A DNA stretch of 64,000 nt from Actinomyces viscosus (lineage in GTDB: Bacteria; Actinomycetota; Actinomycetes; Actinomycetales; Actinomycetaceae): assembly GCF_900637975.1 (NCBI RefSeq), contig NZ_LR134477.1, forward strand, positions 2,914,001 through 2,978,000, written 5' to 3'. Below are positions 1-8,988 of this stretch, piece after piece; the stretch's first letter is position 1, and every line of letters begins with the position of its first letter. Made by a program: the position numbers and the translations under genes. Under the pieces are notes generated by a model that did no database searches, was not told the origin of the DNA, and saw only the letters and a program-made list of their open reading frames with translations.

Positions 1-1258
1 GCACCACGTAGCGCACCGCCGTGCGCACCACGGTGCCGCGGCGGGCCCGGAAGACCCGGCGGTTCATGAAGAAGTTCGCGGTCCCGGAGATCAGCCGGGC
101 CCCCACGACCGCCGCAAGCAGGTTGCCGGTCATCGCGAAGATCACCATGACGCCCAGCCAGTCGATCCCGAAGCTCGCCAGCGACGCCCCCATGAACCGC
201 AGCAGCGGGGCGTAGATCCGCGCCGAGTCCTGCAACGGCCTGAAGTGCGAGGAGGTGTTGCCCGGCTCGTAGACCGTGGCGATCTCCACCTGCTCCACCA
301 CCAGCCCCAGCTCGTGGGCGCGCAGCAGGGCGGAGAGCTCGTACTCGTAGCGGTCGCCGGGCACGTTCTGCAACCAGGCCAGGTGCCCGGCGGGGTAGCC
401 GCGCAGCCCCGTCTGGGTGTCTCCCAGCCTCCAGCCGGTCGCGCCGCGGAACAGCAGCGCGGTCACGTCGTTGCCGATCCGGCTGCGCAGCGGCACCGGT
501 CCGGTGAACCGCCGCACCCCCAGGGTCATGTGCCCGGTCTCGCGCACCCTCGCGGCCACGGCCTCGATGTCCGACGGCGTGTGCTGCCCATCGGCGTCGG
601 TGCACACCACGTCCGCCTCCGGCCAGGTGGCGGCCGCGTGAGCCAGCCCCGTGCGCAGCGCCTGCCCCTTGCCCTGGTTGACCGGGTAGCTGACCACCTG
701 AGCGCCGCGGGCGCGTGCGGCGGAGAAGAAGGGCGCGTACTGCGGTCCCGAGCCGTCGTCGACGACGAGCACCGCGCAGTCCCGGCGGGCCCCGAGCAGG
801 CGGGCCACGAGCTCGGCCAGACGCTCGTCGGGCTTGTAGGCCGGGATGAGGACCACCAGCGTCACCGCCGTCCGGGGGCGGTGCGCGCTACCTGCGCGCG
901 GCGCCGCCTGGCTGCCGGCGGACGGGCCGACAACCGTCCGGTTCGCCGGGGCGATGACCCGAGGCAGGACGCGTGGCGAGCCCTGGACGGCCGTGCGGTT
1001 GCCGCCGCCCCTGGCCGTTGACTCCGCCGCCCGTCGGGGCGCCTCGCCCACCACCGCCGAGGCGGCCTGCTCGACGCCGCCGGAGCGGCTCAGCCGCGTC
1101 GTCGGGTATGCCGTCGGGTAGGACTGCGGGTAGACGGAGCGGCGGGTGACCGCCTTGGCGTCCGCCGCGGGAGCGCCGCTCGGAATCCGGGCCGTGCTGT
1201 TCGAGGAGGTGGCGAGGCGTTCGGTGGGGTTTCCAGTGAGGCTGTCGGTGCCGTTCAT
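1..1258 (-). CDS. Glycosyltransferase family 2 with C-terminal GtrA-like region (partial, runs off window)
   Basis: This is probably an undecaprenyl-phosphate sugar transferase or surface-polysaccharide glycosyltransferase. 419 codons are visible and the frame is still open at base 1. Residues 1-130 are low-complexity (Ser/Ala/Arg/Pro). A GT-A fold starts near 133 (VVLIPAY), followed by VVDDGSG and the metal-binding DAD at about 220-222 in CTDADGQH. From about 360, a membrane segment with the GtrA-like FFMNRRVFR begins. The ATG at 1258 was chosen because it lies one base after the stop of the upstream phosphodiester glycosidase, so the two are probably cotranscribed. The GT2-GtrA fusion is common in Actinobacteria; the sugar and acceptor cannot be read from the sequence. 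Confidence 0.85.
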   Translation of the reverse strand, partial: MNGTDSLTGNPTERLATSSNSTARIPSGAPAADAKAVTRRSVYPQSYPTAYPTTRLSRSGGVEQAASAVVGEAPRRAAESTARGGGNRTAVQGSPRVLPRVIAPANRTVVGPSAGSQAAPRAGSAHRPRTAVTLVVLIPAYKPDERLAELVARLLGARRDCAVLVVDDGSGPQYAPFFSAARARGAQVVSYPVNQGKGQALRTGLAHAAATWPEADVVCTDADGQHTPSDIEAVAARVRETGHMTLGVRRFTGPVPLRSRIGNDVTALLFRGATGWRLGDTQTGLRGYPAGHLAWLQNVPGDRYEYELSALLRAHELGLVVEQVEIATVYEPGNTSSHFRPLQDSARIYAPLLRFMGASLASFGIDWLGVMVIFAMTGNLLAAVVGARLISGTANFFMNRRVFRARRGTVVRTAVRYVV

Positions 1259-1259
1259 C

Positions 1260-2294
1260 TCAGGATCCGTTCGCGATGTAGAGGATGTCGGAGGTGTCGC
1301 GCTCGCCCCCGTTGGAGGGCTGGTTGATGATCGAGCCGTTGAAGTACATGGCCGACGAGCCGCCGCCGTCGATGTTGTAGGCGCAGGCGCACCCCAGGTC
1401 GGCCATGATCTGGGCGAGCTCGGTCATGGTCACGCCGCGCGAGTAGCCCTCGCTGCGGCCGTCGACGACGACGAGTTTCAGGTGGTTCGTCTCCACCCAC
1501 CCCACGGCGGTGCGCGGCTGCTTGCCCTGGATGGAGTGGTTGCCGACGTTCGTGTCGACCTCGACCTGATCGATGCCCGAGAGCACCTGGCCGCCGTTGA
1601 CCAGCGCCGGCCCGAAGGACAGCGTGTTCCACACGCCCGCGTCCAGGAGCGTCTGGGCGTTGGTGGTGGTCTCGTCGTAGACCTCCACGCGCCCGTCGGT
1701 GTAGAAGGCCATGCCGTCGCGCTTGCCGCTGTCGCGGTAGATGACGCCGTTGCGGATGAGGATGCCGTCGCTGCGGAAGCCGTAGTAGTCGCCGTTGATG
1801 GCCAGGATCGCGTCGTGCTCGGAGGCGATCACGGAGGGCTTGGCGGTGATGTTGGTGCCGAAGGAGTTGTTGGCGAAGGCGCTGCGCAGGTCGGTGGCGT
1901 TGGTGAGCTTGACGTCGGCCACGTAGTAGGTGACGGTGTCGTTGCCAGAGCCGGTGGAGACCTGCTGGATCTCGATGCTCGTGTTGGACGAGGAGTAGGA
2001 GTTCTCCCCGACCGTCTCGTTGGTGGCCGGGGCAGCCGAGGAGCTGGCGACGGCGTTCTGCGCCTTGGCCTCCAGGGCGGTGACGTCGTCGACCTCGACG
2101 TGGTCGATGACGAAGCGGTTGAGGGCCCAGGCGCTGGTGCCGGTGGCGGCCAGGCCCAGGACGGCGGCGCCTCCCAGGAGGAAACGACGGCGCGGGTGCT
2201 TACGGGACTTCGCCGAACGGCGGTGCCGGCCGGACTGGGAGTCCTGGTCCGTCTGGGGCGGCTCGGCCGGGCTGAGGGTGTCGGAGCTGTGCAT
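1260..2294 (-). CDS. Phosphodiester glycosidase family protein (NAGPA domain)
   Basis: This 344-residue exported or membrane-anchored protein has the NAGPA fold (DUF2233), whose members cleave GlcNAc-type phosphodiesters or act on cell-wall polysaccharides. A basic region with an RRRFLLGG twin-arginine-like motif precedes a hydrophobic segment at about residues 37-60. The catalytic-type domain fills the C-terminal two thirds, with INGDYYG, GKQPRTAVG and the glycine-rich NIDGGGSSAMYFNG near the end. It is followed one base later by the glycosyltransferase, which suggests joint work on a surface glycan. The substrate is unknown. The family call is firm; the linkage to envelope glycan is inference from context. 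Confidence 0.88.
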   Translation of the reverse strand: MHSSDTLSPAEPPQTDQDSQSGRHRRSAKSRKHPRRRFLLGGAAVLGLAATGTSAWALNRFVIDHVEVDDVTALEAKAQNAVASSSAAPATNETVGENSYSSSNTSIEIQQVSTGSGNDTVTYYVADVKLTNATDLRSAFANNSFGTNITAKPSVIASEHDAILAINGDYYGFRSDGILIRNGVIYRDSGKRDGMAFYTDGRVEVYDETTTNAQTLLDAGVWNTLSFGPALVNGGQVLSGIDQVEVDTNVGNHSIQGKQPRTAVGWVETNHLKLVVVDGRSEGYSRGVTMTELAQIMADLGCACAYNIDGGGSSAMYFNGSIINQPSNGGERDTSDILYIANGS

Positions 2295-2539
2295 GGCACA
2301 ACCGTGTCCGGGCGGTGTGTGCCAGGCTTAGGTTGTCCTTGTGGGTCTCCTGTGAAGCTGCGAGGTCGGCACGACGCAGGAAGGCGGCAGCGCGTCGGGT
2401 GTCAATACTCCCAGGGGGTGAAATCTGCGCGTCGAAGTAGTCCTTGAAGCGCTCTGGTGCGGCCCGTCCCGGGCCTACAGTGGGGGCGGGCACGAGCAGC
2501 CGGTGCCCGCGACGTGAGCCTGTGAAGGAGGGGACCGCC

Positions 2540-2743
2540 GTGTTGTCGGATCGGGGTCGACGTATTTTTCGGATCTTCGCCGTGGTGCTCAACTGCGTGG
2601 TGGCCGTCGTCTCCTTCAGGAGAGGGGATATGGCGCTCGCGGTCGTCTTCACCGGTGTTGCCCTGAGCTTCCTGGGGCCGCTGATGCGTTCGTCCTCCGG
2701 CGGCGATGACGACAGCGACCGTCGTTCTCCCTTGGCCTCATGA
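2540..2743 (+). CDS. Small two-helix membrane protein, first gene of an ABC transporter operon
   Basis: This 67-residue protein has two hydrophobic segments (IFRIFAVVLNCVVAVVSF and a second around LAVVFTGVALSFLGPL) and a charged Asp/Ser-rich tail. I do not recognise a named family. The GTG at 2540 is preferred over an upstream ATG at 2444 because GAAGGAGGGG at 2525-2533 is a strong ribosome binding site just before it. Its stop overlaps the next start by ATGA at 2740-2743, so it is translationally coupled to the ABC ATPase. It may be an accessory subunit of that transporter, but this is inferred only from coupling. Confidence 0.7.
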   Translation: MLSDRGRRIFRIFAVVLNCVVAVVSFRRGDMALAVVFTGVALSFLGPLMRSSSGGDDDSDRRSPLAS

Positions 2744-3456
2744 GCGCTGTCGACGACGCCCCGGCCCCTCTCCTTGAGGTCGAGGGCCTGTCCGCCTGGT
2801 ACGAGCGCGACCGGCCGGTGCTCACCGACGTCTCCTTCGCCCTCGCGCCCGGCGAGGCCGTGGGGCTCATCGGCCTCAACGGCGCCGGCAAGACCACGAT
2901 GCTCACCTCCCTGTGCGACGTCCACCGCGGGGCGCGTCTCGGCGCCCTGCGCTACCGGGGGCGTGACGTGCGCCCGGGTGACGAGCACTTCAAGGCCGCC
3001 CGCTACCTCAGCCTGGCCGACGACGACTCCTTCCCCACCTGGAACCTGGAGGCCTTCATCGGCTTCCTGGAGCGCGCCTACCGCCTGCGCCCGGACCGGG
3101 GCCGACTCGAGGAGCTGATCGAGGGCTTCGACTACGGCCGCTACCGAACCACCTCCTTCTCCCGGCTCTCCAGCGGCTCACGCAAGAAGGCGGGCCTTAT
3201 CGCCGCCTTCTACCTGACCACGCCCCTCCTCCTCCTGGACGAGCCCGTCGACTTCCTCGACTTCACCGCCACCGAGTTCCTGTACCGCGCCATCAACGAG
3301 GCTGCCGCGTCCGGCCGCTCGATCCTGCTCAGCTCCCACATCGCCGAGTCCTTCACCCGCTGCACCCGGCGCCTCTACGTGCTCTCCGCCGGCCGGATGA
3401 CCGGCCCCTTCGCCACCCCCGAGGACTCCGATGCCGTGGCGTCGCTGGTCGGTTAG
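2740..3456 (+). CDS. ABC transporter ATP-binding protein
   Basis: This 238-residue cytoplasmic ATPase energises the integral membrane protein encoded next. It has Walker A GLNGAGKTT at about residues 46-54, an atypical signature LSSGSRKK in place of LSGGQ, Walker B LLLLDEPVDFLD and the switch histidine in SSHIAES. The domain resembles ATPases of two-component ABC exporters for peptides, bacteriocins or lipids. It overlaps the preceding small gene by 4 bases and the following permease gene by 26 bases, so the three form one operon. The substrate and direction of transport cannot be read from the sequence. Confidence 0.9.
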   Translation: MSAVDDAPAPLLEVEGLSAWYERDRPVLTDVSFALAPGEAVGLIGLNGAGKTTMLTSLCDVHRGARLGALRYRGRDVRPGDEHFKAARYLSLADDDSFPTWNLEAFIGFLERAYRLRPDRGRLEELIEGFDYGRYRTTSFSRLSSGSRKKAGLIAAFYLTTPLLLLDEPVDFLDFTATEFLYRAINEAAASGRSILLSSHIAESFTRCTRRLYVLSAGRMTGPFATPEDSDAVASLVG

Positions 3457-4582
3457 CCGGGCCGCCCTGACGGCGGTGACCGGCCAGTTCGTGGGACGCC
3501 GCACCGCCCTGGGCGCCGTCATCCTGTGCGCCCTGGCCGTCTGGAGTGCAGCCGCGCTCGATATCCACGTCAGCCCCCGCGTCGCGGTCACGGGGCTCGT
3601 CCTGGCCGCCGTCGGCCAGACCGCCACGATCGCCTCGGCCTGGGTCGGCTCCGGACGCTGGGACGAGCTGGCCCGCTTCCCGCTCCGGCGCGGCGAGCTC
3701 GCCCGAGCCACGTTCCTCGCGGTCGACGGCGTCGTCCTCCTCGAGGTGACCGCGCCCATCACCCTGCTCGCCCTGCTGGCGGGGCGCGGTGGTGCCGGTG
3801 GGAGGCTCGACGCCGGCGCCGTGCTGCTGGCCGTCGAGATGCTCGCCGTCGGACTCGGGTCCGCGGCGCTGGGACTGACCCTGTGGGCGGGGGAGTCGAG
3901 CGGGCGGCGTGCCGCCGCCGCCGGGGCCCTCGTCGTCGGAGCGGCCGCCTGGTGGGCGGCTCCCGCGGCCTCGGCCACTCTCTTCCTGGGCGCCGGCCTC
4001 GCCGCGATCGCCTGCACCGGTGGACTGCGGGCGCGGCGCACGCAGGTGGGCACCGTCCGGGGTGGTCGCCGCAGCCTGCTCCTGGGCGAGCTGGTGACCG
4101 TGCGCACCACGCAGGTCAACACCCTGGTGATGCTCGTCGTCGCCCTCGTCTTCACGTACACCATGACCGACCGCGGCCTGACGCTCCCGCTGCCCCTGGT
4201 CCTCGTCGTGGTCAACACGCCACTGAACGCCTACTTCTCCCGCTACCTCAGCACGCGCGCCGTGGTGCTGGCCGCACCAGGCTCGCGGCGAGTCCTTGCC
4301 GCCTACGCCAGGGACCTCGCGCTGTTGTATGCAGCGTCCAATTGTGTCGTGGGCGCGTTGCTCGTCTGGAGGGGTGGCAGTCTCGCCGAGACCGTTGCGG
4401 CCGCAGTCGCGGCCGCAGTCGCCGGAGCGGCAACCGCGGTCCTCCTGGAGGTCTACCGGCCGCTGACGGGCTGGAAGTCCGAGCGCGACGTCGTGCGCCA
4501 CCCGCGCAAGTACCTGCCGCCGCTCGCCGCGCTGCTCGCCGTTCTGGCCGTCCATGCCGCCTACACCCTCGCGGCGCAGTGA
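3431..4582 (+). CDS. ABC transporter membrane protein (permease-like)
   Basis: This 383-residue polytopic protein has about ten hydrophobic segments, Ala/Val/Leu-rich throughout, with no soluble domain. It has no strong family motif, but its position directly after an ABC ATPase makes it the transmembrane partner. The ATG at 3431 lies inside the ATPase gene (26-base overlap), preceded by a GAGGA run, consistent with coupled translation. It resembles in size and layout the permeases of ABC-2-like exporters that handle antimicrobial peptides. The family call is moderate and the substrate is unknown. Confidence 0.75.
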   Translation: MPWRRWSVSRAALTAVTGQFVGRRTALGAVILCALAVWSAAALDIHVSPRVAVTGLVLAAVGQTATIASAWVGSGRWDELARFPLRRGELARATFLAVDGVVLLEVTAPITLLALLAGRGGAGGRLDAGAVLLAVEMLAVGLGSAALGLTLWAGESSGRRAAAAGALVVGAAAWWAAPAASATLFLGAGLAAIACTGGLRARRTQVGTVRGGRRSLLLGELVTVRTTQVNTLVMLVVALVFTYTMTDRGLTLPLPLVLVVVNTPLNAYFSRYLSTRAVVLAAPGSRRVLAAYARDLALLYAASNCVVGALLVWRGGSLAETVAAAVAAAVAGAATAVLLEVYRPLTGWKSERDVVRHPRKYLPPLAALLAVLAVHAAYTLAAQ

Positions 4583-4673
4583 CGGGGGTGCGTTGCTCTC
4601 CCTGCCCCAGGGGGAAACGTCCAGGCTGTCCCTGTGATATTTGTTCGACCTTACTAAATTGAGGTCTATCCTC

Positions 4674-4703
4674 TTGGCAAATTAACTTAGGTAGCACTAA
4701 GGT
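4674..4703 (+). promoter_or_regulatory. Candidate promoter with overlapping iron-regulator (DtxR/IdeR-like) operator
   Basis: A possible -35 TTGGCA (4674-4679) and -10 TAAGGT (4698-4703) are 18 bases apart. An inverted repeat CTTAG-N6-CTAAG (4686-4701) overlaps the -10. The 19-mer at 4682-4700 (TTAACTTAGGTAGCACTAA) keeps about 11 of 19 positions of the DtxR consensus, mostly at its edges. It precedes an iron-siderophore-type importer, so iron repression is a reasonable inference. Confidence 0.5.
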
Positions 4704-4746
4704 CCTAGGTGATCCGCTTCCTCCTTCGCGTCACCAAAGGACTCCT

Positions 4747-5919
4747 ATGCGCCGTCGTACCCTCCTCATGGCCCTTCCCCTCACCGCCGTGCTCGCCAGC
4801 TGCGGAGTCACCTCCCGCGCCGGCAAGAGCTCCAGCGGCGGCGCGTCCGCAGGCGCCTCAGGCGGTGGCTTCGAGGTCACCGACATCACCGGCCGCAAGG
4901 TCACCTTCGAGACCCAGCCCACCAACATCGTCCTGAGCGAGTCCCGGCACGTCTACTCCCTGGCCTTCCTCAACAAGGCCAACCCCATCGACAAGGTGGT
5001 CGCCTGGGGCGAGGACCTGCAGAAGGCCGCCCCGGACTTCTACGACAAGGTCGTCGCCGTCGCCCCCAAGGCCGCCGAGCTGCCGACCATCGGCTCCATC
5101 GCCAAGGACAACCTCCCCATCGAGACCCTCGTCAAGTACAAGCCCGACGTCTTCGTCATGACCCTGGACGTCTACAACGCGGCCAAGGAGAAGGGCTACC
5201 TCGACAAGCTCGACGGCCAGAAGATCACCTACGTCGTCACCGACTTCCGCCGTGACCCGGTCAAGAACACCGTCCCCTCGGTCACCCTCCTGGGAGCCCT
5301 GTTCGACAGGCGCAAGGAGGCCGAGGCCTTCGTCTCGTTCTACAAGCAGCAGGTCGACCCCGTCGTCGAGAAGGCGAAGTCCCTGACCACCAAACCCACC
5401 ACCTTCCTGTGGCGCGGCCCGGGCGTCAACGACCCCGGCTCCACCTACTCCACCGCCAACCTGGGCGCGATCGTCACCGCCACCGGCGGCACCAACATCG
5501 CCGACAGCCTCCTGTCCGGCGAGGAGGGCGTCCTCACCCCCGAGCAGGTCATCGCCTCCAACCCCCAGAACATCATCGCCACCGGCGGCGAGTGGCAGAA
5601 CCAGAAGATCAAGGACACCGCCCAGACCAGCTACGTCCACCTCGGCTACAAGGCCGACGACGCCTCCGCCAAGGCCAGCCTGGAGCAGCTGAGGAACCAG
5701 CCCGGATACGACCAGATCCAGGCCTTCACCGACCGGCGCGTCTACGGCATCTACCACCAGTTCTACGACGCCCCCTACAACTTCATCGCCTACCTCACCT
5801 TCGCCAAGTGGCAGAACCCCGAGGCCTTCGCCGACATCGACCCGGAGACCGTCTGGAAGGACTTCCACGAGCAGTACATGCCGTGGAAGGCCGAGGGCGT
5901 CTTCTTCACCTCCATCTGA
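4747..5919 (+). CDS. Iron-siderophore-type ABC transporter substrate-binding lipoprotein
   Basis: This 390-residue lipoprotein captures ferric siderophore, heme or a similar chelate outside the membrane. It has a signal peptide with lipobox LASC (Cys19), then a Ser/Gly linker and a class III periplasmic-binding fold starting at FEVTDITGRKVTFE. The TroA/FhuD-like layout is visible in PTNIVLSESRHVYSL, ETLVKYKPDVFVMT and VYGIYHQFYDAPYNF. AAAGGA at 4736-4741 supports the ATG at 4747. Its TGA overlaps the ATG of the FecCD permease, giving a binding protein-permease-ATPase operon. The exact ligand is not determined. Confidence 0.9.
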   Translation: MRRRTLLMALPLTAVLASCGVTSRAGKSSSGGASAGASGGGFEVTDITGRKVTFETQPTNIVLSESRHVYSLAFLNKANPIDKVVAWGEDLQKAAPDFYDKVVAVAPKAAELPTIGSIAKDNLPIETLVKYKPDVFVMTLDVYNAAKEKGYLDKLDGQKITYVVTDFRRDPVKNTVPSVTLLGALFDRRKEAEAFVSFYKQQVDPVVEKAKSLTTKPTTFLWRGPGVNDPGSTYSTANLGAIVTATGGTNIADSLLSGEEGVLTPEQVIASNPQNIIATGGEWQNQKIKDTAQTSYVHLGYKADDASAKASLEQLRNQPGYDQIQAFTDRRVYGIYHQFYDAPYNFIAYLTFAKWQNPEAFADIDPETVWKDFHEQYMPWKAEGVFFTSI

Positions 5920-7142
5920 TGGGCACCCCGAACGCTCAGGTCCCCTCCGGTGACGCAGCCGGCGGCGTCGACGACGTCGGCGACGTCGACGCCGCGGCCT
6001 CCGGGCTCGACGACGCGGCAGCCGGCACGGCCGAGCCGCCCGCTCAGGCGACCGGGAAGGAGAAGGAGGCCGCCCCCGCGGACGGGGCGACCACTGCGTC
6101 GTCGGCCTACTCCGCCTACCGGCGTCGGACCCTGCGGCGCATCGCGATGCTGACCGGTCTGACGGGGCTGCTCCTGGCGGTCTTCCTGACGGCCCTCATG
6201 GTGGGGCCACTGGGGTTCGGCCCCGGACAGGTGCTCGGCTCCCTCTTCTACGCCGACTACGACCCGTGGGTGGCCAACATCGTCGTCAACCTGCGCCTGC
6301 CCCCGGCGCTGCTGGCGGTGCTGGTGGGCGGGGCGCTGTCGCTGGCCGGCGTCCAGATGCAGACGATCCTCGACAACCCCCTGGCCGAGCCCTTCACCCT
6401 GGGGATCTCGGCGGCCTCGGCCCTGGGGGCGGCGCTGGCGATCGTCACCGGGCTCGTGCTGCCGGTGGCCACCGGGGCGACCCTGCCGATCGCGGCGATG
6501 ACGGCCGGCCTGGCGGCCTCCCTGGCCATCGCGATGGTCTCGCGCCTGCCCTCGGTGACCAAGGAGATGACGATCCTGCTGGGCATCGCACTGGTCTTCA
6601 GCTGTCAGGCGCTCCTGGCGCTCGTGCAGTACCGCGCCTCCACCGAGAGCCTCCAGCAGATCGTCTTCTGGTCGATGGGCTCCCTCATGCGCGCCACCTG
6701 GCCGGCCGTCATCACCGTGACGGTGGCGCTGCTCGTGGCCACGCCCGTCTTCTGGGTCAACGGCTGGCGGCTGACCGCCATCACCCTGGGGGAGGCCCGC
6801 GCCGCGGCCATGGGCATCAACGTCGCGCGCGTGCGCTCCTGGACCCTGGTCGGGGTGGCGCTGCTGGCCGCCCTGTCCGTGGCCTTCGTCGGGATCATCG
6901 GCTTCGTGGGGCTCGTGGGCCCGCACATGGCCCGCGGCCTGGTGGGGGAGGACCAGCGCTTCCTCGTGCCCGCCTCGATCCTGGCCGGGTCCACTCTGCT
7001 GACCGCCGCCCACGCCGCCAGCCAGGTCATCGTGCCGGGAGTGGCCGTACCCGTCGGCATCCTCACCGCGCTGGTGGGCGTGCCGGTGTTCCTCGCCATC
7101 ATCTTCGGACGCCAGCACTCGGCCGTCAGGAGCGGATCATGA
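5919..7142 (+). CDS. FecCD-family ABC permease (iron chelate uptake)
   Basis: This 407-residue permease carries the ligand across the membrane for the binding protein encoded upstream. About ten membrane segments follow residue 70. Typical FecCD signatures are visible: LRLPPALLAVLVGGALSLAG, DNPLAEPFTLGIS, and GFVGLVGPHMAR near the C terminus. An unusual N-terminal extension of about 65 residues, rich in Asp, Ala and Gly, precedes the first membrane segment; most family members lack it. The ATG at 5919 overlaps the preceding TGA, and the ATG of the ATPase gene overlaps this stop, so all three are coupled. Confidence 0.92.
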   Translation: MGTPNAQVPSGDAAGGVDDVGDVDAAASGLDDAAAGTAEPPAQATGKEKEAAPADGATTASSAYSAYRRRTLRRIAMLTGLTGLLLAVFLTALMVGPLGFGPGQVLGSLFYADYDPWVANIVVNLRLPPALLAVLVGGALSLAGVQMQTILDNPLAEPFTLGISAASALGAALAIVTGLVLPVATGATLPIAAMTAGLAASLAIAMVSRLPSVTKEMTILLGIALVFSCQALLALVQYRASTESLQQIVFWSMGSLMRATWPAVITVTVALLVATPVFWVNGWRLTAITLGEARAAAMGINVARVRSWTLVGVALLAALSVAFVGIIGFVGLVGPHMARGLVGEDQRFLVPASILAGSTLLTAAHAASQVIVPGVAVPVGILTALVGVPVFLAIIFGRQHSAVRSGS

Positions 7143-7897
7143 GCCTGACACTGGACAACCTCACCTTCTCCTACGGCAGGCGGGCGGTTCTCAAGGGCGT
7201 CGACGCCACCTGGGAGACAGGACAGATGGTCGGCCTGCTCGGCCCCAACGGGGCCGGCAAGTCCACCCTGGTCACCTGCGTGGCCCAGCTGCGCCGCTAC
7301 CTGGGGGAGATCACCTTCGAGGGCCACCGGGGCCGGGACCTGCGCGGCATGATCGGCTACATGCCGCAGGGCCTGCCCGGCGACGCCGCCCTGACCGCCC
7401 TGGAGTCGGTGCTCACCGCCTCGCGGCGCGGCATGACCTGGCACACGAGCCGGGCCGACATCGATCTGGCCTGGGGCGCCCTGGACGAGCTCGGCGTGGC
7501 CGAGCTCGCCGACCGGCCGCTGGGCCAGCTCTCCGGCGGGCAGCGCCAGCTCGTCGCCCTGGCCCAGACGCTCGTGCGCCGGCCCGGGCTCATCCTGCTC
7601 GACGAGCCCACCTCCGCCCTCGACCTGCGCCGCCAGGTCTCGGTGCTCTCCCACGTGCACCGGATCTGCCACCGGGATACCGGACGCCTCGCCGTCGTCG
7701 CCCTGCACGATCTCAACCTGGCGGCCCGCTTCTGCGACCGCCTCGCTGTGCTCGCCGACGGGAAGGTCCTGGCCGAGGGGCCGCCCGCCGAGGTGCTCCA
7801 GCCCGACATCCTCGCCGAGGTCTACGGCCTACGGGTGCGGATCGTGCCCGACGGCGACCACGTCATGGTCGCCCCCGAGACAGATCAGGACGCCTGA
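7139..7897 (+). CDS. ABC transporter ATP-binding protein (FepC-like)
   Basis: This 252-residue ATPase completes the iron-chelate importer. Walker A is GPNGAGKST, the signature LSGGQRQL, Walker B LILLDEPTSALDL, and the H-loop histidine lies in VVALHDLNLAARF. The ATG at 7139 overlaps the permease stop (ATGA). An in-frame upstream extension exists but runs antiparallel to permease coding and has no family similarity, so it was not used. The gene ends 18 bases before the convergent TPR gene. Confidence 0.93.
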   Translation: MSLTLDNLTFSYGRRAVLKGVDATWETGQMVGLLGPNGAGKSTLVTCVAQLRRYLGEITFEGHRGRDLRGMIGYMPQGLPGDAALTALESVLTASRRGMTWHTSRADIDLAWGALDELGVAELADRPLGQLSGGQRQLVALAQTLVRRPGLILLDEPTSALDLRRQVSVLSHVHRICHRDTGRLAVVALHDLNLAARFCDRLAVLADGKVLAEGPPAEVLQPDILAEVYGLRVRIVPDGDHVMVAPETDQDA

Positions 7898-7914
7898 CCG
7901 GTAGCCTCACGCAG

Positions 7915-8988
7915 TCAGCTGCTCCGGCGTCGGTGACGGTTCGTAAGTGAGATGCAGACGCAGTAGAGCGCAGTGAGACCAAAAGTAGCTCCAGCGGCGC
8001 TGATGAGAACGACATCGTTCCCCTGGATCGTACGGACGAAGCCGACAGCGAGCCCCACCCAGAGAACTGCGACAGCTGCGGTCCATAGGCTCAGGAATGG
8101 GTGATGTCGAATGAAAGAGCGCAGTATCCGTCGGCTGCGATTCGTGAACGCGAGTCGAAAAGACTGAATACGTGCGGCTGTCGTCCGATACGTGAGGGCT
8201 GCTGTGAGAATCAGTGGGGGAAGAAGAAGCCAACTGCTCAGATCTGCGATCCTGACAAGAGCGAGGAGCGTGAGCAGGAGCAGGACGCAAACGAATAATC
8301 CGATATGAGCGAAGGCGATGCCCTTCACCAAGAAGGCGTCGACCGCGTTACGTGCAGTTTCATGGTGGGAGGTCTGGGCCGTGTATGCGGCAAGGGCCTT
8401 GGTGGCTCCACGGTAGTTCCTGCGGCGATCGAGTACCTGGAACTGGAGGAGCAGAGCGTCTTCGTTCACAGGATCCAGTGCCAGCGCCTCCTGAAGAGCG
8501 GTTTCCGCGGTCTCCGGGTCCGTCTTCATCTGGGCCCACGCCAGAACCGCGTGGCTGTCGGCCGACTCTGGTGAGAGTCTGACCGCTTCGCGCGCGTAGA
8601 ACAGTGCTTCCTCCGTGCGCTCCATCCTGGTCAGTGCCGTGGACATGAGATAGAACAGCGAATCGTCCTCGGGGGCCAGTTCCAGGGCGGTTCTCAGCGA
8701 GCGCTCCGCCTCGGGCTCCCTGTTCTGGAAGATCAGGGCGTAGGCCAGGAGCCGATGGGCGTTGTGATCATTCGGCAGTGCCGCGACCGCTCTGCGAGCC
8801 GCGGCCTCAGAGTCCTCGAGTCGATCCACGCTGTTGTGCGCCGCCGCCAGAGCCTTGTAGGTCCTACCAGCATTGTCCGGGTAGCCGGCGAGCAGACGGC
8901 CGAGGATCTGCACGGCCCGCTCGTACTGGCCGGCGTCGACGAGCCAATCGGCCCGGTCCATCTCCTGGGTGTATACGTCGTCACTCAT
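7915..8988 (-). CDS. TPR-repeat protein with C-terminal membrane segments
   Basis: This 357-residue protein has about five tetratricopeptide repeats in residues 1-200 (for example YERAVQILGRLLAGYPDNA and DSEAAARRAVAALPNDHNA). The C-terminal 130 residues hold four hydrophobic segments, in two pairs separated by a basic stretch. TPRs bind protein partners; the membrane part anchors them. The ATG at 8988 was chosen because it overlaps the stop of the AAA ATPase upstream (ATGA); an in-frame ATG eight codons earlier lies inside that gene. The overlap implies equal expression and perhaps a physical complex with the ATPase. No specific function is known. Confidence 0.8.
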   Translation of the reverse strand: MSDDVYTQEMDRADWLVDAGQYERAVQILGRLLAGYPDNAGRTYKALAAAHNSVDRLEDSEAAARRAVAALPNDHNAHRLLAYALIFQNREPEAERSLRTALELAPEDDSLFYLMSTALTRMERTEEALFYAREAVRLSPESADSHAVLAWAQMKTDPETAETALQEALALDPVNEDALLLQFQVLDRRRNYRGATKALAAYTAQTSHHETARNAVDAFLVKGIAFAHIGLFVCVLLLLTLLALVRIADLSSWLLLPPLILTAALTYRTTAARIQSFRLAFTNRSRRILRSFIRHHPFLSLWTAAVAVLWVGLAVGFVRTIQGNDVVLISAAGATFGLTALYCVCISLTNRHRRRSS

